A stretch of DNA of 64,000 nucleotides, taken from NCBI GenBank assembly GCA_014526335.1, contig JACTAT010000039.1, positions 513,926 to 577,925 of the forward strand. The letters are read 5' to 3'. The notes under the pieces are model-generated. The model ran no database searches. It saw only the letters and a program-made list of their open reading frames with translations, and was not told where the DNA came from. A program made the translations under genes and the position numbers. Every line of letters begins with the position of its first letter. Position 1 is the stretch's first letter. Shown here piece after piece: positions 1-10,389 of the stretch. The stretch comes from Chrysaora quinquecirrha (Eukaryota; Cnidaria; Scyphozoa; Semaeostomeae; Pelagiidae).

Positions 1-838
1 GTGGGGACCAACCCAACGAGTCTCCATAAATGATTTCGTTAGCGTTCTTGTCCAGTACAGCGAAAGAGAAATGTGACCCAAGATTGCCGAATCCACGAAC
101 AACGTTGACCTTCCATTTCTGCTCCCCTCCATCCATATAGCTCACTTTATTAACATTAAAAATCAAGCCAATTTTGTCAGGCAGCGAGCTACTGTGCTGA
201 TTTCTTATAAAACGCTGTATGGTACCTTGCACATCGACAACGGAGTTTGCATAAGCACAGAATACACTGGTCTGTTGCTCATTGAGCTTCTTCACTATCC
301 AGCGCATATGATCCCCTGAGAGAAGTCTGTCACCACAAAGCTGTGACAGCTCTTGTGGGGTTATGTCGTATGGATCTAGCTGCTTTGCGTAAGGCTGGTT
401 ATGTATCTTGGACCGAAAACTGTTTAGAGAAACACGTGGAGGAATGGAGTGAACAGCTTTTGGGGTCCTACAAGTTTCGGAAAACCAGTCCAGCTCTTGG
501 GTAACAGCGCGTCGTATGTCCTTTGCCTTATGCAGCTGTAGTGCAGCATTTATACCATTTATATGATAACGACCGAATTCACACTCGTAGTAATGACAAC
601 CTCTAGCAAGTGCTTTCGCTCTCTCCAGCTCAGTTTTCCATGCAAGAAGCCTGTCAATCGGGGGTATAAAGAAATGTTCGCACGGAGACACCGTTGGTTG
701 CGCATAATCATAGGATCTAAGTGTCGCACTTGACGGGGTTTTTGTCTTTGGTATCTTGCACTCAAAGGCGCTCAAGCGTGAGTATTCTTTCAACTGATCT
801 AATGTTAAAATTCTGTAATTTTTTCTGGCCAGCATCTA
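1..838 (-). CDS. Ulp1/C48-like cysteine peptidase domain ORF, 3' end cut by window edge
   Basis: An open frame of about 279 codons runs on the minus strand from 838 (ATG at 836-838) off the left edge without a stop. Seen: near the cut end the frame reads GSHFSFAVLD then IYGDSLGW. This matches the His and Asp segments of Ulp1-type (C48) proteases, where H-W/F-x-L is followed by a D-S-L motif. The His codon is at 71-73 and the Asp codon at 20-22. The Gln and Cys of the catalytic set would lie beyond the window. The upstream part (CHYYECEFGRYH, Cys-rich) resembles nothing I know. A pyrimidine-rich stretch ending in TTTTAG directly precedes the ATG, so this may be an internal exon rather than the true start. 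Such Ulp1-like domains often occur in DNA-transposon or repeat-associated proteins of invertebrates, so a mobile origin is possible (inference). Confidence 0.6.
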
Positions 839-1853
839 AAAGAGATTTATTGTTGCTGTCAAGCAAGTTTTGTAAGCTTCTTAATGTTAGAGGTTCTTAT
901 TCATTAAACATGAACATAGGGCCAGTCCGTTACAACCAGCCGTAAAGGAGGACAATAATTCGTTTTGGCATATTTATTAATAGGATAGGATCCTAAAAGG
1001 CTTTAATAATTGCCACTTGCAAGTGAAGCACGTAATATTCACTAGGAAAATGCAAAATACCTTACCGTGGCTACCTTTTAATTGATAACTTTGTATGTTA
1101 GATGCCTTCCATTTCGAACACAGACCTTCACTGTGAAAGATTTCGCTTACTGATGTTTCAGTGCTAAAATGATTTGAACAACTTTTGTGGACTTTGAACT
1201 CGTCTTGCATTTACATCGTTCGATTTTATCTTGCATTTGCATCGTTCGATCAGGATTTTGCAATACTGTACTTCATAACCACGTGACTCTGCGTTCCAGG
1301 AAGTGTCACATTCCATTCCATATTCCTTTCCCAGGTGCGCGTGCGCCAGCTCGCACTTGCAACTACATCATTTGTTGATACCGCTGGGCGAATGCTATGT
1401 TAATCGCGGGCTCTTCGCCGCTCTTCAGCAATAGAAAAGATCGCGCTGTGTTTTTACGCGCGGACTTTTATGCGCTCATGCCTAACCTCTTTCTGGTGAA
1501 CCAATCACGTACATGGCTTGCTCCCTAATTAGCATGAGCACTTCCGAGATCTACCGGTATGTGGGCTCAGTCATAAAAACAAATTTTGAATTTTGAAATC
1601 TTTTTTGCTATTAAATGCTAGATAGTTCACTTAAGATGACTACATCAATCTACAGCTTAATTGAAATTTCTTAATAAAACAGCTGCTTTCTAACAAAAAT
1701 GATTTAAATTTACTTAAACCTGAAACAGCTGCAAATACCTATCATATAGTGAAACAAAAGTTATCAGAAATAAAATGCAAACTTTTCAACAAATAAACGA
1801 CAAATAAAGTTTTCCAATAAACTTTCATAAAGTTTTAGAGTTCTAAGCAATTA
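839..1853. other. no gene recognised
   Basis: Short ORFs only, none with a recognisable domain. The stretch 1561-1853 is the start of the sequence shared with 12211 onwards, the 3' flank of the duplicated membrane-protein gene. Confidence 0.5.
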
Positions 1854-2213
1854 CACACTTCTTTTTTATAAGAATACCTTATTTTTTGCCGAGCCTCGAT
1901 TATTCTTAAGCTTATTCGATTTTGAGCCTGAAAATATTCTTAAATTATTCTTAATCATCAATGTTGTAAATTGGCCCGAAGATCAAGAGAAATAAGTCAA
2001 ATCTTTGTCATTTGTTATTTTATATTCAAAACTGCATTTCAAAACAAATACAGTAGCCTGACAATCACACTTATTGTACAGTGTAAAAAACGCAGAGAAA
2101 TAAAAATGATCCTCATCAAGCTTGAGCCTCAGATTATTCCTAAATAATTCTTAAATTTCAGCAATTTTGAGCCTGAATATTCTTATAGACTGTATTCTTA
2201 TAAAAAAAGTGTG
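1854..2213. mobile_element. 360-bp MITE with TA target duplication
   Basis: The ends are inverted repeats (CACACTTCTTTTTTATAAG and its complement at the right end) flanked by TA at 1852-1853 and 2214-2215. The paralogous site near 12500 reads ...gcaattagctac with no insert. That gives the empty site and shows that TA is the duplicated target. The interior has no coding capacity. TA targets and TIRs point to the Tc1/mariner group; the family is not named. A related element with a similar end sequence lies at 26980-27355. Confidence 0.88.
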
Positions 2214-2285
2214 TAGCTACTTGAAGTGACAATGAAAGGTCCCAACAAGTTTTTAGCATTGCATTTGTATTTTTGTTCCAGCTTT

Positions 2286-3845
2286 TCATCCATGTGGCTT
2301 TTGAAATGGTCTAAGACACTCTGCAACTTCAGTTGAGTTAAATGACTCATGTGTAATGATTGCTCCATACAAATACTCAGAGTAATACAGCACAGTGTAG
2401 CATGTATACATTATAATGAATGCAAAAACCCATAGCCATTTCTTTTTCCATACCCTCATAATAGGTATATTGAAATACCATGTCTGCACCTTGATACACA
2501 GAGTATTGAATACCAGATCAATTATAGCAGCAATTGAGATCCGCTCTATAAACCTCATGAGCAACCTCTGTTTGTTATTGCTTTCAATATCCTTTCCGTA
2601 ATAATAGTTAAGTATCTCCACAAGAGCACAGCTCATCAGAATTGTATCTGTCTCCAGAATCATCCCAGAAATAGCTTGATCTGCTTGAATTCGATTCATC
2701 GCTAGTTGCTTAGCATTATTTTCATCATCACTTTTCCCAACACAAGCCCCACAGAAATACATGTAAAACCTATTTCTGAGATTGTAAGTTAACTTGTCAA
2801 TGAAGTTTTCAATGGCATGCACAAAACAAAGTGCAATGAAAATTGCCCTTGTTTCAACATTAGCCTGCAGATACCTTGCATAAATGCTTGTCATTGTGTG
2901 AAACCCAACAACGAAGACTGAAAGTCTCCCTGGTTCACAGTGACCAGACACATCCACCAAGCAGACATTGATAATTGCCTTTGGGATAATAAATGCAACT
3001 GGGAGCAATGAGGAGAAAACAGCTTTTGTGATGTCGGATTTAGTTTTGCTGTAAACAGGCAGTAATAAGTAATTCATCATCAAAAACAAAGGTGTTCCAA
3101 GGAGGAAAGCAATGCCAAATTTCACTGCAAGTTTGATCCTTGAAAAAGTTGTCCTCTCAAAGTAAGCTGTGATTCTGTAGAAATTGAAGCATGTTATACT
3201 TGCAAATAACACATTCAAAGGGTATGAAGCCCATTTTCTATTGTAAACGCCGTAGACGCTGAGAAGCAGCCGGTAGATGGCATCAAATGACGCTGCGAGG
3301 ACATTCCAAATTGGGATGTTGAGATCATGGACGCTTTTCCAACCAAAGATAAATAGAAGTGAAGTGAAAGACCAGGACTGAATTGTCATCCCCTCTACAA
3401 CTTGTGATGTCAATCGTATGCGTCTGACATCCGTTGGCATTTGATACCAATGCGTGTTATAGCTGTAACATGACTCCGCCAGGTTCAAATCCAACCAAGT
3501 CAAAAGAACAGCAATCAGCCCTCCTGGTATTCCACACAACAATGTCGCATAGAATGAACACATGAAACATTTATAAAGAGATCTGATGTACGTTGGTCTC
3601 GCTTTCTTCCAATCTTCATTCTTGTAATCATCTTCAAATCTGTGGTAGTCCAAAGACGGTTCCTCCCTTTCCTGTTCGTACTCAAAGAAATCACCATCTT
3701 TGATCGCCTTTTCCTGACCGTTCAACAGTCCTTGTGATGCTTCACTAGGGCTAGGACTTTCATAGGATTCCACAATGTTATTACCATCATCATAAGCTGA
3801 TGTTTTTTCTTGGAAAATGCTGTGGCTTTCTTGATGCTCGAACAT
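2286..3845 (-). CDS. multi-pass membrane protein of unknown family, copy 1
   Basis: Single-exon ORF of 519 codons. Residues 1-85 form an acidic, Ser/Pro-rich cytosolic-looking tail. Then come about ten or eleven hydrophobic segments, roughly 90-118, 155-172, 177-198, 207-225, 236-263, 273-297, 306-326, 333-350, 397-416, 436-455 and 468-492, with a charged loop at 370-395 (GKSDDENNAK). I do not recognise the family and assign no function. The start is supported because the paralog at 12570-14129 is conserved from the same ATG, and A stands at -3. I count about 29 substitutions between the two (about 94% identity), more than a third of them in the first 95 residues. The 3' LTR of a BEL/Pao element ends 40 bp upstream in the same orientation, so this copy may be transcribed from an LTR (inference). 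Lack of introns could mean a retrocopy origin, but no poly(A) tail is seen. Confidence 0.85.
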   Translation of the reverse strand: MFEHQESHSIFQEKTSAYDDGNNIVESYESPSPSEASQGLLNGQEKAIKDGDFFEYEQEREEPSLDYHRFEDDYKNEDWKKARPTYIRSLYKCFMCSFYATLLCGIPGGLIAVLLTWLDLNLAESCYSYNTHWYQMPTDVRRIRLTSQVVEGMTIQSWSFTSLLFIFGWKSVHDLNIPIWNVLAASFDAIYRLLLSVYGVYNRKWASYPLNVLFASITCFNFYRITAYFERTTFSRIKLAVKFGIAFLLGTPLFLMMNYLLLPVYSKTKSDITKAVFSSLLPVAFIIPKAIINVCLVDVSGHCEPGRLSVFVVGFHTMTSIYARYLQANVETRAIFIALCFVHAIENFIDKLTYNLRNRFYMYFCGACVGKSDDENNAKQLAMNRIQADQAISGMILETDTILMSCALVEILNYYYGKDIESNNKQRLLMRFIERISIAAIIDLVFNTLCIKVQTWYFNIPIMRVWKKKWLWVFAFIIMYTCYTVLYYSEYLYGAIITHESFNSTEVAECLRPFQKPHG

Positions 3846-3885
3846 TTTTGCAACGAACAGGAGAGAAGTTTTGAAATAGTGTCGG

Positions 3886-4097
3886 TGTAACGCTGTAGAA
3901 ACATTTCACTCAGCGAGACGAGCAAAACACGGAGTAAACTTCGGCCATTTTGTTATTCGTATCATCAACACAAAGACAACAAGATAACAATCTAAAATAA
4001 AATAAATCAAATAACAACGTATCTGACCTAAGTTAGTCCAAGTCCAAATAAATGTAAAAAGAAACGAATAAATGCAAAAGTCCAAACGAAACGAACA
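3886..4097 (-). repeat. 3' LTR of the BEL/Pao element
   Basis: 212 bp, identical by eye to 10390-10601. On the minus strand it begins TGTTCGTTTC and ends CAGCGTTACA. Its downstream end lies 40 bp before the ATG of the membrane-protein gene. Confidence 0.92.
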
Positions 4098-4326
4098 AAA
4101 TAACGTTCGGCTTTACCAGTTTGGCCTTGAAATTCCAACTTGAAGAACAGCTCTTGGTGGTTGTTTCTTGACATGAATCTTGCACATCTTCACGCCCCTC
4201 CTTCCTTCTGGTTGTGTGGATGTTTTTGTCCACGAGTTTCAGTCATGCATAAAAAGGCAGCAACAACAACAACAAAACCGCGCCTTCGCTGCGGTTACAT
4301 GGCTCCTCGACTGGGAATCCCTGGTC
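4098..4326 (-). other. BEL/Pao 3' untranslated segment
   Basis: Between the pol stop and the 3' LTR. It contains a GTT triplet run. No clear polypurine tract is visible next to the LTR. Confidence 0.6.
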
Positions 4327-5925
4327 TCATTTTAAGTTTTCTTGATCCTCAACTGATAATAAAAGAACTAATTTATGTACTGGCCGTTGTAGAAAAACTG
4401 GCTTTGATAGACGCTTTCCTTGTTTATCTAATGATTTATCACCAATCAGAATTTTACATTTTCTGACTTGTCCATCTTCACTTGGATATACTTCACAGAC
4501 TCTAGCTAGTCGCCATTGGTTCCTAAATTCACTATCTTTAGAAATTACTATATCGTTGATCTTTAAATTTCGCTGCGGCTGGGTCCATTTCTGTCTTGCT
4601 TGGAGATTTTGTAAGAACTCTTGTTTCCATCTGGACCAGAAGTCATTTGCCAAAAATTGAACTTTTCTCCACTGTTTGCGACAGTACAAATCTTCTCTTT
4701 GAAAGTTTCCTGGTGGAGGCAGTGCAATCTTGGATTTCATAGTGAGTAGATGGTTCGGTGTCAAGGGTTCAGGAGCATCTGGGGAACAAAGATTACTAAT
4801 CGATAACGGTCGAGAATTAACAATATTTTCAGCCTCTGTCATGAATGTCCTGAATGCCTCGTCATCTATCTGATCCCCTGCTTTTACTAAAGTTGATTTA
4901 ATGGCTTCACGCACTGTTCGTATTTGACGTTCCCATACTCCACCCATGTGACTAGCATGTGGGACATTGAACTGGAAAGGAACCCATTCACAACCATTCT
5001 CATGCAAATATGCGCTTATTTTGTCTTCTTCCATCTCATTCAACGCATTCTTTAATTCATTACTCGCTCCAACGAAGTTTGTTCCTTGATCTGAGCGGAT
5101 ATTCCTAACTGGACCGCGACGGTTGAGAAATCTACTCAAGGCATTAATGAACGAAGATGTAGTAAGTGAATTTGCTGTTTCTAAATGCACACCCCGCGAG
5201 CAAAGACACGTAAATATGACGCCGTACCGTTTTACAGTACTTCTTTTCTCCTTGATGGCGAAAGGCCCAAAGAAATCTACTCCGCAATACGTAAATGGGG
5301 GAACTTCTTCTAAACGGTCACGAGGCAAGTCTTCCATCTTCTGATTCAGCAAATGTCCCCTTTTTCTTCTACATTCAACGCATTTGCTGATGAGATGTGA
5401 AACTGCTGAGCTACCACCAATTATCCAATAGCCTCTCTGTCTAATTTCATTGTGCGTTATTCCTCTGCCCATATGATTGACCTTAGTGTGATAATATCTT
5501 ATTATCATTTCTGTAACATGTCCCTTTCTTGGAAGAATGACGGGATTCTTTAACTCTAAGGGTACACTGGCTCTCTTGATCCTGCCACCTACACGTAAGA
5601 TGCCGTCCTTATCTAAAAAGGGGTCAAGACGATAAAGTGAACTTGTTTTCTTTATTGCCTCTTTCCTTTTGCCTACTTGATCTCGATTAAACTCTTCTCC
5701 TGGCTTGCTAAGATTACGTAATACTTCATACTCTTTGCTAAAGGCTTCATATTGAACTCCCTTCAAAATAACTTTCTCGGCTGCTTGAAGCCTTTCAAGA
5801 GAAATCTGCAACTTTGATGATTGATTTCGCTTGCTCTCTTTTTCACTTGCGCTCAATCGACTCTCTTTTTTAGTTTTTCCTTCAACTCCATGCATATTGC
5901 GATAGCTCTGCGAGCTGATTTCCAA
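4327..5925 (-). CDS. BEL/Pao pol, downstream frame: integrase
   Basis: 532 codons in the -1 frame relative to the upstream pol ORF, overlapping it by 73 nt. Seen: an H2C2 zinc-binding motif (His at about 146 and 151, Cys 182 and 185), then the DDE integrase core with D217 (CGVDFFGPF), D279 (RSDQGTNF) and E332 (GGVWERQ). A C-terminal region with W-R-A/L-A-R-V matches the DUF5641-like tail typical of BEL/Pao. All three catalytic acids are present, so the integrase looks competent. The first ATG has no special meaning. Translation most likely reaches this frame by shifting from the upstream ORF, or a one-base indel split a once continuous pol. Confidence 0.88.
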   Translation of the reverse strand: MEISSQSYRNMHGVEGKTKKESRLSASEKESKRNQSSKLQISLERLQAAEKVILKGVQYEAFSKEYEVLRNLSKPGEEFNRDQVGKRKEAIKKTSSLYRLDPFLDKDGILRVGGRIKRASVPLELKNPVILPRKGHVTEMIIRYYHTKVNHMGRGITHNEIRQRGYWIIGGSSAVSHLISKCVECRRKRGHLLNQKMEDLPRDRLEEVPPFTYCGVDFFGPFAIKEKRSTVKRYGVIFTCLCSRGVHLETANSLTTSSFINALSRFLNRRGPVRNIRSDQGTNFVGASNELKNALNEMEEDKISAYLHENGCEWVPFQFNVPHASHMGGVWERQIRTVREAIKSTLVKAGDQIDDEAFRTFMTEAENIVNSRPLSISNLCSPDAPEPLTPNHLLTMKSKIALPPPGNFQREDLYCRKQWRKVQFLANDFWSRWKQEFLQNLQARQKWTQPQRNLKINDIVISKDSEFRNQWRLARVCEVYPSEDGQVRKCKILIGDKSLDKQGKRLSKPVFLQRPVHKLVLLLSVEDQENLK

Positions 5926-8861
5926 TCAGACATGTGCTCCAGACGGCTAGGTTCGAGGAAACTGGATGGCTTGATGACCGTTGATTTCAAGACGGTCCCT
6001 TTTTTCACCTCAATGTCATCATCGGCTATTTTGTACCTTACATTCTCTTGCGCTGTAAATAAAGCATCTTTTTTCAAGAACTCTGGACAATTCAACCAAC
6101 TTGAATGCAATAGTTCTTTTGCAGTTATCCCTCTTGAAGCAATGTCAGCTGGATTTTCGTTTGATTCAACATAAAACCAAGAGTCTGGATCTGTGATGTT
6201 CCGAATTTGCTGAACTCTGTTACCCACATATGTATGAAATCTTCTTGACTCATTCTTTATGTAACCTAACACAACTTTGCTATCCGTCCAGAAAAACTCT
6301 TTAACATTTTGGTATGACATCTCTGCTCGCACGAATTCGCTCATCCTTGCAGATACTGTGGCTGCTGTAAGCTCAAGCCTTGGAATTGTAAATTTCCTTA
6401 AAGGTATAACTCTTGCCTTGCCAATTACAAATGAACAAGAAACTTGTCCTGTTTCACTCACTAATCTCAAGTATGAACTCTGACCATAGCCAAATTGACT
6501 GGCATCGGAAAAATGATGTAACTCTACATGTTTATTTCCTCCGAAATTATCAGGCTTGTAACAGCGTTTAATTTCCACCTTTTCTAGATCCATTATTTCT
6601 TGTCGCCACTTCTCCCATCTGATACGTAATTCATCTGATATCGGACTATCCCAATCAAACTTCTCTATGCATAGCTGTTGTAGAATCTGCTTTCCTTTCA
6701 ATATTACGGGAGCAGCGAAACCCAAAGGATCATAGATAGAACTAACTGTAGATAGGATTCCTCTTCTTGTGAAAGGACGGTCCTTAAATTCGATTTTGAA
6801 GTTGAAACTGTCGTTTTCAACACACCAAGATACACCAAGAACTCTATCTGTGGGTAAAGGATCAATTTTGAGATCGATATTTCTTGCTACCTCAGCACGG
6901 TCTTCTTCAGGAACCTCTTCAAGAACATCCCTACTATTACTCATAATCTTGTGCAGCTTAAGTCCTGCTTTTGCACAGACTGCTTGGCTGTTTTTAATTA
7001 GAGATATTGCCCCTTTGGCTGTTTCCACTGACTTCAGACCATCATCAACGTAAAAATCTTTTCGTATGAAATCAGCAGCATCTTTGCCAAACTCCTCTTC
7101 CCCATCATTAGCTGCCTGCTTTAAGCCAAAATTTGCACATCCTGGTGAGCTTGCAGCTCCAAAAAGATGAACTTTCATTCTGTACTCTACCAATGCTTTA
7201 CTAGGATCTCCTTCTTGCCACCAAAGAAATCGAAGTAAGTTTCTATATGGTTCTGCAACGTAAAATTGGTGAAACATGCCTTTGATATCTGCAACGAATG
7301 CAACCGGCTCTTCTCTGAATCTCAATAGGACTCCTACGAGATCATTAATCAAATCTGGACCCTGCAAAAGCTGTTGGTTCAGTGAAACTCCTTCATACTG
7401 TGCAGAGCAATCAAAAACTACTCGTATCTTCTTTTTCTTTTGGTGATAAACTCCTGTGTGTGGGACATAATTGATCAGATTTCCTTGAAGACTCAGTTCA
7501 TTTTCTGGAACCTTTTCTGCACACTCATCAAGAATATTTGCCATGAACTCCTGGTAGTCATCCTGAAATCTTTTGTTGCTTTTAAATCTTCTGCTCAGCT
7601 GCCATAATCTCTTTTCAGCAAGGGCTCTGTTGTTTGGGAAGCTTATGCTATCTGACTTCAATGGAAGTGGCATCTCATAATGGCCATTTGGAGTTTTCTT
7701 AATATTTTCCTCCAAAATCCTCAAGAACCTTTCATCTTGTACTGAATAGGATTTGCCTTTGTTACTGCTTTCATTGAAGTCTGACTCTAAAATTGCTAGA
7801 ACTTTCTCAGGAAATAAAATTTCTTTTGCTGTGGTAGGAAATACAAATTTGCTATTTCTTTCATCGACCAATACTTTGTTACAATAGCTTTGTTGCATGC
7901 TCTTATCATTTTTTGATTTGCATATCCTGCCAATTACTCCCCAGCCTAACAAAGATTTCTGTCCGTATGGATCATCTTCTCCACCAACAACAACTTCTCT
8001 AGGTCGTATTGCTCTTGGGCAGTTATTTCCTATGAGTAATGCTATTTCTATATCGCTTTCATAAGGCATCAATTTATCTGCAACACTTTGAAGATGACTC
8101 CATTTCCTAACAACAGCTGCTTTAGGAATTTGATGGTGACTGCCAGGTACTGTTTCTCTTGTAAACATTTGTGGCAACTCAATACATTCTTCTTTCAGAT
8201 AATTTAGGACTTCTATTCCAGATACACGGTTGCTGTCTATTAAAACATTTTGCTCTTGAACTGTTGACAGCAGAAGTTGTGTTTGAAGACCCTTAACTTG
8301 GAGTTTGTCGCAAAGTGCTTGTGATATGAACCCAACATTTGATTGATCATCTAAGATAGCATATTGAAGTATTTCTTTTTCTGGCTCGTTCTTAGACCGG
8401 ACCCAAACAGGAACTATCATTGAATATTCTGTACTTTCATCTGTGTCTTTACAAACATTTATACAGTTTGCTGTAACTCTTTCTTGTTGATCAGTTTGTT
8501 CCTTATGAAAACATGACAGGTGCCCTCCGGAACACACTTTACAAGACTTCTTGTATCTGCAATTTTTAATTTTGTGATTAGAGCTTGCACCACACCCATA
8601 ACATAGAAAATTTGTAAAGAAGAATGACTTTTTCTCCTTAAGTGGCTTTTCTGTGAACTTTTTGCACATGTCTAAGGTATGATTTTCTGTGCAAAATAAA
8701 CACTCTTTTTTTCTATCACTATTTCCATTAGAACTTTGTAACTTCATATCTGCAACATTTACTGTGGAGTCTTCTTTATCTGACACTGATGTTTTTAATG
8801 TATTGACAGCAAATTTCTTGCCAGGCTTGGTACCCTCAGTTTCTTGTTTCTGTTTGTACAT
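5853..8861 (-). CDS. BEL/Pao pol, upstream frame: protease, RT, RNase H
   Basis: 1002 codons. Residues 54-118 hold a Cys/His-rich knuckle cluster (CLFCTENHTLDMC, then CYGCG and CKVC). An aspartic-protease motif lies at 169-180 (ILDDQSNVGF). Reverse transcriptase has the first catalytic Asp at 525 (VADIKGMF) and the YVDD box at 604-607. The A17/RNase H-like region follows, with HHFSDAS near 782, FFWTDSK near 870 and ENPADIASRG after it. An in-frame stop lies four codons before the ATG, so no gag is fused upstream. No DUF1759-type capsid can be seen. The frame ends within residues that should lead into the integrase linker, just after an A-AAA-AAG heptamer. Confidence 0.9.
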   Translation of the reverse strand: MYKQKQETEGTKPGKKFAVNTLKTSVSDKEDSTVNVADMKLQSSNGNSDRKKECLFCTENHTLDMCKKFTEKPLKEKKSFFFTNFLCYGCGASSNHKIKNCRYKKSCKVCSGGHLSCFHKEQTDQQERVTANCINVCKDTDESTEYSMIVPVWVRSKNEPEKEILQYAILDDQSNVGFISQALCDKLQVKGLQTQLLLSTVQEQNVLIDSNRVSGIEVLNYLKEECIELPQMFTRETVPGSHHQIPKAAVVRKWSHLQSVADKLMPYESDIEIALLIGNNCPRAIRPREVVVGGEDDPYGQKSLLGWGVIGRICKSKNDKSMQQSYCNKVLVDERNSKFVFPTTAKEILFPEKVLAILESDFNESSNKGKSYSVQDERFLRILEENIKKTPNGHYEMPLPLKSDSISFPNNRALAEKRLWQLSRRFKSNKRFQDDYQEFMANILDECAEKVPENELSLQGNLINYVPHTGVYHQKKKKIRVVFDCSAQYEGVSLNQQLLQGPDLINDLVGVLLRFREEPVAFVADIKGMFHQFYVAEPYRNLLRFLWWQEGDPSKALVEYRMKVHLFGAASSPGCANFGLKQAANDGEEEFGKDAADFIRKDFYVDDGLKSVETAKGAISLIKNSQAVCAKAGLKLHKIMSNSRDVLEEVPEEDRAEVARNIDLKIDPLPTDRVLGVSWCVENDSFNFKIEFKDRPFTRRGILSTVSSIYDPLGFAAPVILKGKQILQQLCIEKFDWDSPISDELRIRWEKWRQEIMDLEKVEIKRCYKPDNFGGNKHVELHHFSDASQFGYGQSSYLRLVSETGQVSCSFVIGKARVIPLRKFTIPRLELTAATVSARMSEFVRAEMSYQNVKEFFWTDSKVVLGYIKNESRRFHTYVGNRVQQIRNITDPDSWFYVESNENPADIASRGITAKELLHSSWLNCPEFLKKDALFTAQENVRYKIADDDIEVKKGTVLKSTVIKPSSFLEPSRLEHMSDWKSARRAIAICMELKEKLKKRVD
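5865..5871 (-). promoter_or_regulatory. possible -1 ribosomal frameshift heptamer in pol
   Basis: On the minus strand the upstream pol frame reads CTA-AAA-AAG. The heptamer A-AAA-AAG therefore has exactly the X-XXY-YYZ phase of a canonical -1 slippery site, and a -1 step enters the integrase frame directly. The same A6 run is also a likely spot for a one-base indel. BEL/Pao elements usually carry pol in one frame, so decay or sequencing error is the competing reading. Confidence 0.4.
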
Positions 8862-10389
8862 ACTTTCCAGCTAGCATTATATAATCATACGAATAACTAG
8901 TTAACATTATCAAAATGACGTACAAATAACTCAATCATAATTACATAAGAATATGTACTAAGACAAAATGATGTGTTAAAATGCATATCTTTTATGAATA
9001 CAATCAACATTATTTCTTACAAATCAAGATTAACTGGATTTAATAATAGAATTAGCATGAATTAGCATAATACATTAGACTTAATGGCATAGATATCCAT
9101 AATGACATTCTAAATATGAGCAATATGGCATTATCACTGATAAATAATTTACAGTGTACAATGCAATAAACTGCAAATAGATGAATCTTAATAATTACGA
9201 ATAAATGCATCATTTTAAATTCATATGAAGCTCTTAAACATCATTTAGAATGCATTATGTCTCATAACTGTTATGTAATATTAAGCATTACGAATGACAA
9301 ATAGTTACATTTTAAGTACAAATGTAATATACTATGCAAATTATTATGATACAATTTAAAATGTGATAACGCTTAATTAAATTATCATATTACACTGTTA
9401 CTAATCAATGTAAATTAAATTGAATCATTAATAGCAATTCAATAGATGCAATGAATATGATGCTTTGTGACATTTAAGTTGCTAATCAAATTCAAGCTTG
9501 AATAATTTGAAATAATAGTCAGAACAACGTATTAATTAATTTGTAAGTCATTATCATCTGATATTCCAGACAGCTTTAACTGAAATGAAAATGATGATAA
9601 ATATCTTAATTAATGATTAGTTTCGTTGTAATAATCATGAAATTATACATCATGGACTTCAATCTAGGAATTCACTGTATAAACTTCTACATGAACAGGG
9701 AACTTTAGTTTATACAGTAATTCTAATTAATATTAATCATTAATGATCATTTAAAATCGTATGATCAAACGCTTTAACTTCATTACAGTCCTTTAAGGCT
9801 TGCTTATCTAAATTATGTTTACAATAGATTGATTATCATATAGCATTAAGTTATGCTGTTAAAATTTTTCAAATTGCAATATGCATACTGATTTGCTGAT
9901 GAACTCGAATCATATTACTTTAAATTCTTAATTCAGTATTAGTTTATTCTGTTATTAATGTTTTATTTAGCCAGTTTTTATTTCTAACTAATTGTATATT
10001 GAACTCATACGTTACTTACATGTTCATATTATATCATTTGTATGTTAGCACTTTGCTTTCTCTAATAGATTCAAAAACTCTTTATCAATATTTGTATCAT
10101 CTAGATCTTAAAGTTCTAAGATTCTTTTACTATAATATGCTTGATTAATATTGTAATCCATAGAAATCAAGAAGTCTGTACTTTCTATCAGACATATGAA
10201 TTGCTTTTCATCATCATTCAATTTGTTTATGTGACTGAATTGTTTCAGATCAACTTTCTGTTATTGATTGTTGCATTGCAAGTATCTAAATCATACCATT
10301 TGAATGTCTTATCATGTTCTTAATCCTCTGATCTTTGATTATTAGCTCATGTTCTATCAGTTATAAATCTCTAAACCACTGATTGTTAT
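8862..10389 (-). other. AT-rich ORF-free leader between 5' LTR and pol
   Basis: About 1.5 kb, strikingly AT-rich, with stops in every frame. It stands where gag and the primer-binding site should be. A TGG occurs 12 nt inside the LTR on the minus strand but I cannot match a tRNA. A tAG precedes CTGGAAAG just before the pol ATG and could be a splice acceptor (weak). Confidence 0.6.

Larger units (their letters stand above)
1561..3869 (-). repeat. segmental duplication, copy 1 (partner 12211-14152)
   Basis: From 'ctcagtcataaaaacaaa' on the left to 'ggagagaag' on the right this block matches 12211-14152 almost base for base, apart from the MITE at 1854-2213. It holds the membrane-protein gene and its 3' flank. 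On the upstream side similarity stops about 24 bp before the ATG, so the two copies have unrelated promoters. Confidence 0.85.
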
